A DNA stretch of 64,000 nucleotides. Origin: Parabacteroides bouchesdurhonensis (lineage in GTDB: Bacteria; Bacteroidota; Bacteroidia; Bacteroidales; Tannerellaceae). Position numbers and translations under genes: made by a program. Location of the stretch: positions 2,588,558 to 2,652,557 of the forward strand of contig NZ_LT896588.1 of assembly GCF_900186615.1 (NCBI RefSeq). The letters run 5' to 3'. Each line of letters opens with the position of its first letter. Within the stretch, counting starts at the first letter, position 1. Of the stretch, positions 18,068-26,980 are shown piece after piece. Under the pieces are notes generated by a model that was given only the letters and a program-made list of their open reading frames with translations, was not told where the DNA came from and ran no database searches.

Positions 18068-19054
18068 TCAGCGTACTTGAAGTTCGTTGATGGTACCCGC
18101 GCGTACCAAATCCTCGTTCTCAATCACGAAGGACTGGTGACGGCCGCCGTTCTTCTCGTTCAATTCCACCACGAGGCACTTGTCATCGGGGATGGTGAAC
18201 TTCGCCATCGTGAAGACCGTGCGCTCGCTCTTTTTGCCCGGCACGAGGGTGGCGTAGTTCTGCGCGCGGAGCGGCAGAATAATCTGCTCCTGCACGGCAG
18301 TACGCTTCGCAACCTTCTTGTCCACGATTTTCCAAGTGATGTAGTCCACATCGAAAGGCACGTTGCTCTGGTTCTTTATCTCCGTGTGGAAATAAAGCAA
18401 GCCGTTGTGCGTGTAGATGCCTTTCAACAGGTATTGGATGCCGAAACGCTTGCAGCCGATATGCTTCACCTCGCGCTTGTTCTGTTTGTGGATGGACTTC
18501 ATGATAAGGCGCACCAGCATCGGGCTTTCGCTGCCCAGCTCTTTCAGATAGATTTCCTGCGCGTTGTTCGGGCGGTTCACCGTGCTGCCGTCATGGATGA
18601 AGTCGCACATCTCCACGTTGAGCAACAGCGGTTCGGCGGCGTACTTCACGTTGAAGGTGTAGAAACTGCCGTCCTCCGTGATGACGGACATATTCGTTTC
18701 GTTGGGAAAATTCCTTACGGTAGCCTTCACACGGATGATGTTCTCCGCTCCGTCGGCTTTCCCGGCAATCAGGTCGGGCGAGCCTAAATCGACATAGCGC
18801 ACCTCCGCCGGAAAAATGACGTGGACGGTCTTGTCGTAGGTCACTTCCAGACCGTGCGGCGGTATCATGCGGTCGAAGGTCAGCTTGCGTGACAGCCCGT
18901 GATATAGGTCGCCGTCCGCCTCCTTCTGCGGATAGACCTCCTTCGTCAAGGTCGGTTGTTCACTTCCGTTGGTCGTTTCAACGGTTACATTCTCCTGCGC
19001 GTTGGCAGTTATGATGCCCATAGCGAGGGCAAACATGATGATTACTTTTCTCAT
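18068..19054 (-). CDS. traN: Conjugative transposon protein TraN (DUF4138, VirB9-like)
   Basis: A 328-residue exported protein with a signal peptide (MRKVIIMFALAMGIITANAQ) and the DUF4138 beta-rich domain, the counterpart of VirB9 in Bacteroidetes type IV systems. The length equals that known for TraN of CTnDOT. Its start codon is immediately preceded by a copy of the leader motif (19,054-19,074 on the complementary strand) proposed here as an RteR target. It lies 34 bases after traM. Confidence 0.9.
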   Translation of the reverse strand: MRKVIIMFALAMGIITANAQENVTVETTNGSEQPTLTKEVYPQKEADGDLYHGLSRKLTFDRMIPPHGLEVTYDKTVHVIFPAEVRYVDLGSPDLIAGKADGAENIIRVKATVRNFPNETNMSVITEDGSFYTFNVKYAAEPLLLNVEMCDFIHDGSTVNRPNNAQEIYLKELGSESPMLVRLIMKSIHKQNKREVKHIGCKRFGIQYLLKGIYTHNGLLYFHTEIKNQSNVPFDVDYITWKIVDKKVAKRTAVQEQIILPLRAQNYATLVPGKKSERTVFTMAKFTIPDDKCLVVELNEKNGGRHQSFVIENEDLVRAGTINELQVR

Positions 19055-19074
19055 TACTTTTGGATTTTAGTGGT
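19054..19074 (-). promoter_or_regulatory. Leader motif before traN (putative RteR target)
   Basis: The traN leader reads ACCACTAAAATCCAAAAGTA directly before the ATG. It is the recurring CCACTAAATCCAAAGTA motif with two extra A residues, complementary with two bulges to the small RNA at 61,620-61,711. Confidence 0.55.
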
Positions 19075-19088
19075 AATTTTTATTGTTT

Positions 19089-20441
19089 TCAATATTTTTC
19101 TTGGTAAAGCATGACCCTGTACCCGGCTTTCAGATGCACCTTGACGGTTCGCATCTTTTTGGCGATGTACTGGCTCGTGCCTTGTATCAGCCCCTTGCCC
19201 AAGTCGGAGGCGAGCTGCGCCCCGGCATTGGTGGAGATGTTGATGCTGCTTCCCAGCGAGCCGCCCATGTTGGCGGCGACCTCCCGGACGGCGTTCATCT
19301 CCATCGAGTTCGGGATGAAGATGCCGGGCTGTCCGTCCGTGTCATAGACCGCAAGCTCCACGGGGATAATCGTGCCGTCGTATTCCAGCGAGGTAATCTC
19401 GATGTCGAGCCGCTCACCCTGTATCTTGCCCGTGCCGACCACCACCGCACCCCGGGGTATTGTCCTGCCTGCCACCGCCATAGGCTCCAGCAGGCGCAGC
19501 CTTACCGTCTGCCCGTCCGTCACGCTCTGCGCCCCATGCACGCACGCCGGTATGGTGTTCCTGTCCAATACCTCCGCCGTGCCGACAGCCGTGTTGAAAC
19601 CCCGGTTGCGTTCCTGCGATAAGGCGGCGACAAACTCCGCGTTACTCATAGGCTGTGAGAGTGAAGAAACTACTTGATGCTCCACCTGTCTGATAGGCAT
19701 TGCCTTGTTCTTCTTCCCTTTCTGCACGGTAGTTGGCTCTGCCCTCTGTTCCGCCGATGGCTGTCCTCCGTTCTGACCGCCCATGTACTTTGCCGCCAGC
19801 TCGTAGGACTTCTCCATAAGAGCCACCTGCTCGTCCATAGAGGAAGCCTTGCCCCTCTCGCTTTCCAGTTCCGACTCCAGCGATGCGATGCGCTCCAACA
19901 ATTCGTCCATCTCCGCATTGTCGTTTTTCGGCTGGTCGTAGAAGTTTCCGAGCGTGGCGTTCAGGTCACGGTAGGCGGCTGCGGAGGACTGGATGGTCTG
20001 CGGCGTGGCTGGCTTTGCCCTTTCTTCCTTGCCGCCCGGATTGGCGAGGTCGAAGTCCACTCCGTTCTCCGTTCCCGCTATCTCGCGGTCGAACATGTCG
20101 CCCAGCTGCCCGATGGCACGGTTGCGGCTCTCCTGACGCTCTTCCATCTCCCCATGCTCGTAGGCTTTCAGCTTGTCGCCGATAATCTGCCGGTTCGCCT
20201 TGTCAGCGTCGGGCATCTCGGTGTTGTATCCGTCCGTTCCCGGCGGTTGCTCCTTGCCGGAGGACGGGGCGAATATCAGCCACATCGCCCCGATGAACAC
20301 CAACACCATAGCGGGCAGCACGATCATCTTCTGCCGTTTCAGCCGTTGCGCCTCTGTCAGCGGTTCGCGCTCCTTTTTCGGTTTCCCCGTTTCGGGAGCA
20401 GCTTTGTTCTCTTTCGTCGGTTCATTCTTTGTCTGTTCCAT
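19089..20441 (-). CDS. traM: Conjugative transposon protein TraM (VirB10-like)
   Basis: A 450-residue protein with a basic cytoplasmic N-terminus, one membrane helix at about 36-58 (IVLPAMVLVFIGAMWLIF), a central coiled region (about 180-220) and a C-terminal beta domain (LLEPMAVAGRTIPRGAVVVG). This is the layout of the VirB10-type TraM family that spans the periplasm. It overlaps traL by 20 bases. The length matches TraM of CTnDOT. Confidence 0.9.
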   Translation of the reverse strand: MEQTKNEPTKENKAAPETGKPKKEREPLTEAQRLKRQKMIVLPAMVLVFIGAMWLIFAPSSGKEQPPGTDGYNTEMPDADKANRQIIGDKLKAYEHGEMEERQESRNRAIGQLGDMFDREIAGTENGVDFDLANPGGKEERAKPATPQTIQSSAAAYRDLNATLGNFYDQPKNDNAEMDELLERIASLESELESERGKASSMDEQVALMEKSYELAAKYMGGQNGGQPSAEQRAEPTTVQKGKKNKAMPIRQVEHQVVSSLSQPMSNAEFVAALSQERNRGFNTAVGTAEVLDRNTIPACVHGAQSVTDGQTVRLRLLEPMAVAGRTIPRGAVVVGTGKIQGERLDIEITSLEYDGTIIPVELAVYDTDGQPGIFIPNSMEMNAVREVAANMGGSLGSSINISTNAGAQLASDLGKGLIQGTSQYIAKKMRTVKVHLKAGYRVMLYQEKY

Positions 20442-20730
20442 ATAAATAAGGTGTTAAGTGATTGCCTGTTTCCGCCGGGGTCGGCAGTTCCACCCGTCCG
20501 GCGTGTCCCGTTTCCATATGTGAGCCGTCGTTCCTGCCGATGTCATAGACGGCTCTGCCGAAGGTGTAAAGGGCAAGCACCGCGAAGGCGGCGAACATCC
20601 CCAGCACGATGCGGCGGCGTGTTTCCGGCGGCAAGCCGTCCAGATACCCTTTGAGACTTGCCGCCAAGCGTTTCCGTTTGTCGTGGAGTTTCCAATACAT
20701 GCCCCACATTGATTTTCTGATACTTTTCAT
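20422..20730 (-). CDS. traL: Conjugative transposon protein TraL (DUF3989)
   Basis: A 102-residue protein with a basic N-terminus, one membrane helix (about 43-62) and a short periplasmic tail. This fits DUF3989/TraL. Position between traK and traM and the overlap with traM support the name. It probably anchors part of the inner-membrane complex. Confidence 0.87.
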   Translation of the reverse strand: MKSIRKSMWGMYWKLHDKRKRLAASLKGYLDGLPPETRRRIVLGMFAAFAVLALYTFGRAVYDIGRNDGSHMETGHAGRVELPTPAETGNHLTPYLYGTDKE

Positions 20731-20736
20731 GTCCTG

Positions 20737-21360
20737 TTACCGTTTGATAGTCTGTAAATCCTTGTTCTCAATGATGGTGAAACCCTCGATGGTAAAACCG
20801 TTCGGGTTGTCATCCGACCGCGATGCGTTCAGCAGGCGGCAGGTGGTCACGAGGCTGCGCTCGGTGACGTTGCTCTGCCGGATGATTTTCTGTGTGGCGT
20901 AGGTCACGGCACGGTAGGGATAGGCGTTGAAGTCGCACACCACGCTGTCCACCTTCAGCACTTGGTTGATGTTCCCGGCGATGATGCGGTTGTAGTACCC
21001 CTTCTCCGCGAAGTCCGAATAATAGTGGTACACGCTCTTGTCCGCCAGCAGCAAGGCACGTTTCACGTTGTGTTCAATCGCGCTTTTTTCAGGTGATAGC
21101 GTGAAGAACATCTCGTGGAAACGGCGCACATGTTCCCGTGCCTCCGCCGGGCGGTTCTGCGACAAATCCTGAGACAAGGCGAGCATCAGGCTCTTGCCGT
21201 TGTCCAGCACATAGATTTTCTCCCGTTGCTTCTCTGCGAAACGGTAGGAGTTCCACACGCTCCACACCGTCACCACGGCGCACAGCGAGAGGAAGACGAT
21301 ACCGAACAGGCGTATCTGCCTGAACGACGATTCGATGTTTCTAAGTGATTTGAATTCCAT
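20737..21360 (-). CDS. traK: Conjugative transposon protein TraK (VirB8-like)
   Basis: A 207-residue protein with one membrane helix near the N-terminus (about 19-38, FGIVFLSLCAVVTVWSVW) and a periplasmic domain. The topology and size match the TraK family, considered the VirB8-like scaffold of Bacteroidetes transfer systems. It starts 31 bases after the traJ stop. Confidence 0.9.
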   Translation of the reverse strand: MEFKSLRNIESSFRQIRLFGIVFLSLCAVVTVWSVWNSYRFAEKQREKIYVLDNGKSLMLALSQDLSQNRPAEAREHVRRFHEMFFTLSPEKSAIEHNVKRALLLADKSVYHYYSDFAEKGYYNRIIAGNINQVLKVDSVVCDFNAYPYRAVTYATQKIIRQSNVTERSLVTTCRLLNASRSDDNPNGFTIEGFTIIENKDLQTIKR

Positions 21361-21391
21361 TTATATTTTCCAATTTATGATTGCACATTGA

Positions 21392-22396
21392 TTATTTCAG
21401 CAATTTGCCGACACGTCCGACTGCGTTTCCTGCGGCTGCACCCGCCACGCTGCCCGCCATGCTTCCGGCTCGTCCCGCCATCTGGTTCACGTTGCGACCG
21501 TAACCGCCCATGCCTCCGGCTTGGATAATCCAGCCCGCAACGGTGGGAATGGTAAAGTAGCCGATGATGCCGATGCAGAGGAATACGATATACACCCCGT
21601 CGCTCGAATCCAGCGAGAAGTTCGGGTCTGCCTGCATCCGCTCGATGTCGTTTTGCAGCATCAGAACCTGTATCTTCGCCAGTATGGTGCTGAACATGTC
21701 CGATACCGGTAGCCACAGATAGACCTGTATATAGCGGCATATCCACTGCGTGAGCGTGTTTTGGAAACCGTCCCATACCGACAGGGCGAAGGCTATCGGA
21801 CCGAGAATCGCCAGCACCACGAGAAAGAAGGTGCGGACGGTGTCTATCACGAGGGCGGCGGCTTGGAACAGCAGTTCGAGTATCTCGCGGAAGAAGTCGC
21901 GGATGCTCTTCTTCATGTTGTACATTCCCCGGTCGATATACATTCCCGCCATCGTCACCATGTCGGAGGGCGACCAGCCGAGTTCCTCCAGTTGCTTGTC
22001 AAATTCCTCGTTGGACACGAGGTAGGCGGTTTCGGGGTTGCGTACCATCGCCTCGTATTCCAGTTTGTCCTTCTGCTCCCGGTATCGGTTCATGTCCAGC
22101 GTTTCCGCCTCCAGCATCTTTGCCGTGCCCTGTACGACGGGTGAGAGGATGCTGTTTATCGTGCCCAGCACCACAGTCGGGAAGAACATGATGCACAGAC
22201 CGATGGCAAAAGGACGGAGCATCGGGAATACGTCTATCGGTTCAGCTCTCGCCAGCGACTGCCATACCCGGTAGGCGACGTAGAACAGCGCACCCAGCCC
22301 GGCGATGCCTTTCGCCACACCAGCCATGTCCCCACACAGCGGCATCATCTGCTCATAAAGTGAACGTAAAATCTGATGAAGGTTGTCGAACTTCAT
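21392..22396 (-). CDS. traJ: Conjugative transposon protein TraJ (VirB6-like)
   Basis: A 334-residue polytopic membrane protein with several helices (about 26-50, 68-90, 180-210, 270-300) and a glycine/alanine-rich C-terminus (AGSMAGSVAGAAAGNAVG). This is the VirB6/TraJ type inner-membrane channel component. Length and position match TraJ of CTnDOT. It starts three bases after traI. Confidence 0.9.
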   Translation of the reverse strand: MKFDNLHQILRSLYEQMMPLCGDMAGVAKGIAGLGALFYVAYRVWQSLARAEPIDVFPMLRPFAIGLCIMFFPTVVLGTINSILSPVVQGTAKMLEAETLDMNRYREQKDKLEYEAMVRNPETAYLVSNEEFDKQLEELGWSPSDMVTMAGMYIDRGMYNMKKSIRDFFREILELLFQAAALVIDTVRTFFLVVLAILGPIAFALSVWDGFQNTLTQWICRYIQVYLWLPVSDMFSTILAKIQVLMLQNDIERMQADPNFSLDSSDGVYIVFLCIGIIGYFTIPTVAGWIIQAGGMGGYGRNVNQMAGRAGSMAGSVAGAAAGNAVGRVGKLLK

Positions 22397-22399
22397 AGG

Positions 22400-23029
22400 C
22401 TACCAGTATCTTTCGTTCATGTTCCCGTACAGCCCCATGATGCGGTCGAGGTCGTTCTTCTTTTTCGCACGCAGGTAACTCACGGAGATGTTCTTGTTCG
22501 TGTAGTAGCTCACGAGGTTGCGGTAACGCTTCATCTTCGAGTGGCAGCGTTCCACCACGTCCATGCGCTCCTTGTCGGTCATGGAGAGCGTGGTGATGTT
22601 CACCACGTTCCTGAGTTCCGTCAACACTTCGTTGCTTTCCTCCAGCAGTTTCGTGTAGCCGAAAGCGATTGCGGAAAGCTCTTCGGGTCTGAAATTCCCG
22701 TCACGGAGCATCCGTTGGAAACTGTTCACATAGATGTCTGTGATGTCGCCCACCATCAGGATGGTCTGCTGCACCTTGCGGGCGTCCTTGACCAGATTGT
22801 TCACCGATTTGAGGGCATCGTAATACTTCTTGCCCTGCTGATAGATTTTCACCGTCTCCTGAAAGTTGCTCACCATGTTCGTGGCGGTCTTGGAGGTATG
22901 GATGATGTTTTTGGAGGCATTGATGATGCCCTGCGCTAGATTGCCCGGATCGCTTACGACCCACTGTGCGCTTGCCCTGCCCGCGAAAAGCAGGCACAGG
23001 CAGATAATCATTGTTATTCTTGTTCTCAT
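22400..23029 (-). CDS. traI: Conjugative transposon protein TraI (DUF4141)
   Basis: A 209-residue exported protein with a signal peptide ending near SAQ (about 1-21), then a helical DUF4141 domain resembling VirB5-type periplasmic factors. The length equals that of TraI of CTnDOT. The start codon is immediately preceded by a copy of the recurring leader motif in the 23-base gap after the DUF3876 gene, so its translation may be under RteR control. Confidence 0.9.
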   Translation of the reverse strand: MRTRITMIICLCLLFAGRASAQWVVSDPGNLAQGIINASKNIIHTSKTATNMVSNFQETVKIYQQGKKYYDALKSVNNLVKDARKVQQTILMVGDITDIYVNSFQRMLRDGNFRPEELSAIAFGYTKLLEESNEVLTELRNVVNITTLSMTDKERMDVVERCHSKMKRYRNLVSYYTNKNISVSYLRAKKKNDLDRIMGLYGNMNERYW

Positions 23030-23030
23030 G

Positions 23031-23050
23031 TTACTTTGGATTTTAGTGGT
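23031..23050 (-). promoter_or_regulatory. Leader motif before traI (putative RteR target)
   Basis: The traI leader reads ACCACTAAAATCCAAAGTAA one base before the ATG. It pairs over 18 bases with the RteR-like RNA, with a single bulged A. It occupies nearly the whole intercistronic gap. Confidence 0.6.
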
Positions 23051-23052
23051 TG

Positions 23053-23433
23053 TTATTCTTCGGTCGGATGTCCCGGCTGCGGCTTCACCCGCACATAGTC
23101 CCCGTTTGGCGAGAAAGTCAGCACATCCGTGGCCTCGTTGTAGGACACGTCGATGCGGAAGCCGGTGTTCATGAACAGGTTGCCGTTCTCCTCCTGCAAG
23201 AGATAGGTTTCCGGCTTGAGCTTGCGGCGCAGACCGCTACGACGGAACACCGTCACTTTGTAGGCTTCGCCCTCCTTGTAGATAAGCACGTCAGGTTTTC
23301 CCTCCACGCTCTCCCAGTTCCCGCACAGCATGTCGCGGCGGTTGTCGGCCACGTCGCAGGATTGCAGCATCATGACCGCCAATCCGATAAGGCACTTGCT
23401 GACTTGCAGCATTTTCACTTTTGGTAAATTCAT
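23053..23433 (-). CDS. traH: DUF3876 lipoprotein at the traH position
   Basis: A 126-residue protein with a lipoprotein-like N-terminus (LAVMMLQSCDVAD) and a beta-rich domain (CGNWESVEGKPDVLIY ...), matching DUF3876. In CTnDOT the gene between traG and traI is traH, so the symbol is positional. An in-frame Met8 (23,412) would give a tighter signal peptide. Its role in transfer is unknown. Confidence 0.75.
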   Translation of the reverse strand: MNLPKVKMLQVSKCLIGLAVMMLQSCDVADNRRDMLCGNWESVEGKPDVLIYKEGEAYKVTVFRRSGLRRKLKPETYLLQEENGNLFMNTGFRIDVSYNEATDVLTFSPNGDYVRVKPQPGHPTEE

Positions 23434-23473
23434 ACGCGTTTTTCTTTTTTGGTTGATACATTCTGTTTTTTAG

Positions 23474-24679
23474 TTATTCCTTGTTTCTCCGCCTTTCGGC
23501 AAGCTGCCGGATGGCGGCTTCGATGTCGTCGCCCAGCTTCTCCGCCAGACGGTAAACCTCCACTTTTTCCGTTTCCTCGGTGGTGTACGCCAGATACTCT
23601 TCCGCGCTGACCTCCGTGGCATAGACCGCCGACTGCGTGCCGCCCAAGCCTATCCACACCTCCTTGTAGAGCCGTGAAGGGTTGTTCGCCATGTTGATGG
23701 AGAGTATCTGCGACTTCTCCTTTTCCGTCAGTCCGAGCAACGCCTGTATCTGGTCGAACTTGTTCATATATTTCCTTTGGTCAAGCAGGATTTTACAATC
23801 CGAGTTGTTGATAATGCTCTCTTTGACCACCGGAGAACTGATAATGTCGTCCACCTCCTGCGTCACCACGATTGCCTCGCCGTAATATTTTCTGACCGTC
23901 TTATACATATAGCGCAGATATTCAGCCATGTTCGCCGATGAGAGGGCCTTCCAAGCCTCTTCCACGATAAGCTGTTTCCGCACGCCTTTCAGCCGCCGCA
24001 TCTTGTTGATGAAGGCTTCCATGATGATGATGGTCACGACGGGGAACAGTTCGCGGTTTTCTTTAATCGAATCTATCTCGAAGACGATGAACCGCTTGCC
24101 GAGCAGGTCGATGTTCTCCGTGGAGTTGAGCAGGAAATCGTAACGCCCGCCCCGGTAATACTGCCGCATGGTGGTGAGCATGTTGTCGATGTTGAAGTCG
24201 GACTTCTCCACCTTGATGTCACGCTGTGCCAGTTCCTTGCGGTAGTCGTCACGCATATACTCGTAGAAGGTGTTGAACGACGGCACGATGCTACGGTCGG
24301 ATTGGATGCGCTCAATATAGGCACTCACGGCACTGCCCAGCTCGCCGCTCTCCGTCTTTGTCACCTTGTCGTCCTCCGACTTCCAGAGCGTCAGCAACAG
24401 GGTCTTGATGCTGTCCTTCTTCTCCACGTCGAAGATGTAATCGTCGGTGTAGAACGGGTTGAAGCTGATGGGCTTATCTTCCGTGTAGGTGAAATACACA
24501 CCGTCCGCTCCGCCTGTCTTGCGTCGGATCATGCCGCACAAGCCCTGATAGGAGTTTCCCGTGTCCACCAATACCACATGTGCGCCTTGCTCATAATATT
24601 GGCGCACGAGGTGGTTCATGAAGAAAGACTTGCCGCTGCCCGAAGGACCCAGCACGAACTTGTTGCGGTTCGTGGTGAT
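23474..24679 (-). pseudogene. traG: traG 3' part (VirB4-type ATPase domain), cut off by the nested element
   Basis: This is the C-terminal half of the VirB4-like transfer ATPase TraG. It starts at the junction residues ITTNRN (24,662-24,679), runs directly into Walker A (VLGPSGSGKSFF), then Walker B (KQLIVEEAWKAL) and the family C-terminus. The N-terminal half lies at 33,818-35,134. No ATG opens this half: upstream the frame meets TAA after about ten codons inside the inserted element. A GTG at 24,653-24,655 is the only near start, and it would drop residues before Walker A. Unless the halves are expressed and reassemble, TraG is inactive. Confidence 0.88.
24662..24679 (-). mobile_element. 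Core half-site of the nested element in traG, 3' side
   Basis: The 18 bases encode ITTNRN as ATC-ACC-ACG-AAC-CGC-AAC. The matching site at 33,818-33,835 encodes the same peptide with four synonymous differences. GC-rich codons here fit native traG, so this copy is likely the original host side. Confidence 0.6.
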
Positions 24680-24711
24680 TAATCCGTACCAACATTTATT
24701 TATTTAATACT

Positions 24712-24811
24712 GAATATCAGTTAATTATAGTATAAAACACATCGATATTAATATTTTTAAAGCATACAATTTGCATACAAATAGAGTGATTATAAGAAAA
24801 CAGAAAAGGAT
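24712..24811. repeat. Arm-type sites at the cargo end of the nested element
   Basis: AATATCAGTTAATTATA (from 24,713) and CATACAATTTGCATACAAAT (from 24,763, continuing as AGAGTGATTAT) each have a direct-repeat counterpart at the integrase end (33,756 and 33,678). Such directly repeated sites inside both ends are typical arm-type integrase binding sites. The rest of 24,680-25,105 is AT-rich with no gene. Confidence 0.5.
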
Positions 24812-25105
24812 ATTTGTTGTTAAGGGGTAAATGTGGTAGGAGATGTTTTTATATCTGTTTTCTCTCGTTTTTCAGTGAAAAATAGACATGATACTGGCAA
24901 AAAGAGAAAGAAACTCTGTTTTTCTTTTTTCGCCAGCATATATAATTTGCTGTCTAAATAAGTTTAGTTCGTTTTGGATATACAGACAAAGAAACGTACT
25001 AAACCTTTGAACTTAAAAATATAACAAACATGTTATGTTACATACTTTTTTGAATATTTAAACAATGTAGTTAAGTACTATCAAGCATATTTCAGGCATT
25101 TTTTA

Positions 25106-25113
25106 TACATTTG
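25106..25113 (+). promoter_or_regulatory. -7 element of the Crp/Fnr-type regulator gene
   Basis: TACATTTG matches TAnnTTTG, 16 bases before the start codon. The leader would be very short. No clear -33 box is visible. Confidence 0.45.
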
Positions 25114-25129
25114 CACCAATGACAAGTAA

Positions 25130-25714
25130 ATGATGACTGAATTTAATTCATATATGAGCAATATAGACATAGATTTTTTTAAAGAATTGTGTCTAAAACA
25201 TGGAGAGTTACGACATTATAAAAAGAATGAGTTTATTCTCCATGAAGATGATGCATGTTCTTTCTTCGGGTTTATCTTGTCAGGTGTAGTCAAATACAGT
25301 TGTACCAACCGGACAGAAAACAAGCCGTATAATGTCGGTTTTTCCTTTCCAAATGAATTTATAGGCGATTACCCCACTTGCTTATATGGCATGAAATCAG
25401 AATTGAATATACAGGCAATAATCCCGTGCGAGATTTACATCTGTTCTTCTGCATTCTTACAGCAAAAATTCGAGGAGAACAAAGAAAGCCAACGGATAGC
25501 CCGTATCGCAGCCGAACAGATGTTTTTCCAATCATATTCACGTTATTTGGATTTATTCAGATTCACACCGGAAGAGCGTTACCTCCAACTTTTAAAAAAA
25601 TGCCCTGCAATCCTTCAAATGGTATCACTAAAAGAAATAGCATCCTACCTTAAAATTACACCCGTACACATGAGCCGAATCAGACGCAAGCAAAGTCTTG
25701 ACAACAAAAAATAA
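25130..25714 (+). CDS. Crp/Fnr-family transcription regulator
   Basis: A 194-residue regulator with an N-terminal cyclic-nucleotide-binding-like beta-roll (about 25-110: FILHEDDACSFFGFILSGVVKY) and a C-terminal winged HTH (SLKEIASYLKITPVHMSRIRRK). The phosphate-binding-cassette arginine of true cAMP receptors is not evident, and no FNR cysteine cluster is present, so the ligand is unknown. ATG at 25,133 is an equally good start. It is the first cargo gene of the nested element, read away from its mobilization genes, and may control the lipoprotein gene 155 bases downstream. Confidence 0.85.
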   Translation: MMTEFNSYMSNIDIDFFKELCLKHGELRHYKKNEFILHEDDACSFFGFILSGVVKYSCTNRTENKPYNVGFSFPNEFIGDYPTCLYGMKSELNIQAIIPCEIYICSSAFLQQKFEENKESQRIARIAAEQMFFQSYSRYLDLFRFTPEERYLQLLKKCPAILQMVSLKEIASYLKITPVHMSRIRRKQSLDNKK

Positions 25715-25786
25715 ACATAGGTTTAGAAATTTACATTCATAACAATATTCCAAGAGTATCTTAATCTGCCAAAGGATTCTTCTTTT

Positions 25787-25805
25787 TATCTTTGTCTTAT
25801 CTTTG
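25787..25805 (+). promoter_or_regulatory. Tandem -7 elements before the lipoprotein gene
   Basis: TATCTTTG occurs twice, at 25,787-25,794 and 25,798-25,805, 64-82 bases before the start codon. The two boxes lie 11 bases apart, so they could give two close transcription starts. Confidence 0.4.
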
Positions 25806-25868
25806 GTTGGTTCAACGAAGAAACAAAATAAAGATTGAATGAGTTAAACAAAAAATAAAAAAGAGAAT

Positions 25869-26279
25869 ATGAAAACAAAAGAAATTCTTGGAATACTTAT
25901 GCTATTCCTCTGTACATTCTGTTTTATAAACTGCGATGATGATAATGAACAGACAAATGAATTAACCCCCGAAGCACTTTATCAAACTTCATGGCGTGGA
26001 ACAGGGCATTGTGAGGCTTGGACAGTACAAAATATGGGGGTCGGTATGCAATTTGTAGATACTCAGAAAGGGAAAGTAAATTGGGAAGGTTACGATGAAA
26101 TTGATATTACTTATACAATAGAAGGGAAATATATCACATTTAATAGCAATGCTTTATATTTGGGTGGAGCCCCTTGGATTATCAAAAGCTATACCCAAAA
26201 ACATATAACCATTATACAGAATGAAATTAGTCCAGATAAAGAGAAAGTAGCTACGATTGAATTAGAGAAAATAGATTAA
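25869..26279 (+). CDS. Small cargo lipoprotein
   Basis: A 136-residue protein with a lipoprotein signal (MKTKEILGILMLFLCTFCFINC) and three aspartates after the lipidated cysteine, the usual Bacteroidetes surface-export signal. The mature part is a small beta-rich domain with lipocalin-like strands (SWRGTGHCEAW, EIDITYTIEGKYITFNSNAL). No specific family is recognised. It follows the Crp/Fnr gene and could be its target. It is AT-rich, like the rest of the cargo. Confidence 0.8.
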   Translation: MKTKEILGILMLFLCTFCFINCDDDNEQTNELTPEALYQTSWRGTGHCEAWTVQNMGVGMQFVDTQKGKVNWEGYDEIDITYTIEGKYITFNSNALYLGGAPWIIKSYTQKHITIIQNEISPDKEKVATIELEKID

Positions 26280-26570
26280 ACTGAATCATGGAACATTAAG
26301 TTGCATAAATGTATGCTATAACAGAACAAAGAGAACCGTGAGATTCGCAAATTGAACAAAGAAAGGATGAAAGAACATATAAATACCTTGTAAACAAAGG
26401 GGAAAATGCAGATTCATCTAATATTCCTTTATGTGCTATTATCGAGCTGGTCTATGGGCTGAAATACAAGGAAAAGAGATTCACCTTGTTCTCTTACATA
26501 GGATTGGTTATTGGGATAGGATGACAATTTATATGCTACTGCTAATAAGGTCAATGTAAATCAAAGTAAT
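26280..26570 (+). other. Probable gene remnants in the cargo region
   Basis: There is no intact gene here. Short coding-like stretches occur in different frames: one reading NKENREIRKLNKERMKEH and another reading PLCAIIELVYGLKYKEKRF before a stop. They look like decayed remains of one or two small genes, though chance cannot be excluded. Confidence 0.3.
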
Positions 26571-26783
26571 ATGAAACTGAAGTATATATTGAATGCTATA
26601 CTATTTGTTTTGGCATTATCTTTTTTGTCTATGTGTATATTTAAGACTACAGAGTTAAGTTTAAAATGTATGCAATTTGCTGTATCTATCTCTTGTATAG
26701 GAGCAATGTTTTCTACAAAAAGCAATAGATACATATTTGCATCTATTGCTTTAATCATTATAGGAATATCTTTTTTACTTTAG
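26571..26783 (+). CDS. Small hydrophobic cargo protein
   Basis: A 70-residue protein with two or three predicted membrane helices (about 5-26, 33-47, 53-70) and no recognised domain. Codon use and AT content match the neighbouring lipoprotein gene. The antisense frame over the same bases is hydrophobic too but lacks a better start. It may be a fragment of a larger membrane protein, given the remnants just upstream. Confidence 0.45.
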   Translation: MKLKYILNAILFVLALSFLSMCIFKTTELSLKCMQFAVSISCIGAMFSTKSNRYIFASIALIIIGISFLL

Positions 26784-26980
26784 ATGTCCATAATAACGAT
26801 AATGATTTGATTGTTGCTAATGTCTTTATAATAGTATCTGTCAAGCATATTTACTTTAGCAAACGCCTCCCCCTCAGGTGCAGTTCCTATTCACTATTAA
26901 ATCATTGCCTAATCATCATCCAAACAATCCAGCGGATTGGGGATTTTTGCTTTTCAAATTAGACTATCCACAAATATAGA

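Noticed and set aside
17707..18123. Alternative frames over traO and traN
   Set aside because: They are shadows of GC-rich tra genes whose proper frames match known families with coupled starts.
24662..24679. Target-site duplication by a DDE transposase at the traG junctions
   Set aside because: The two copies differ at four bases, no transposase is present, and the element encodes a tyrosine integrase.
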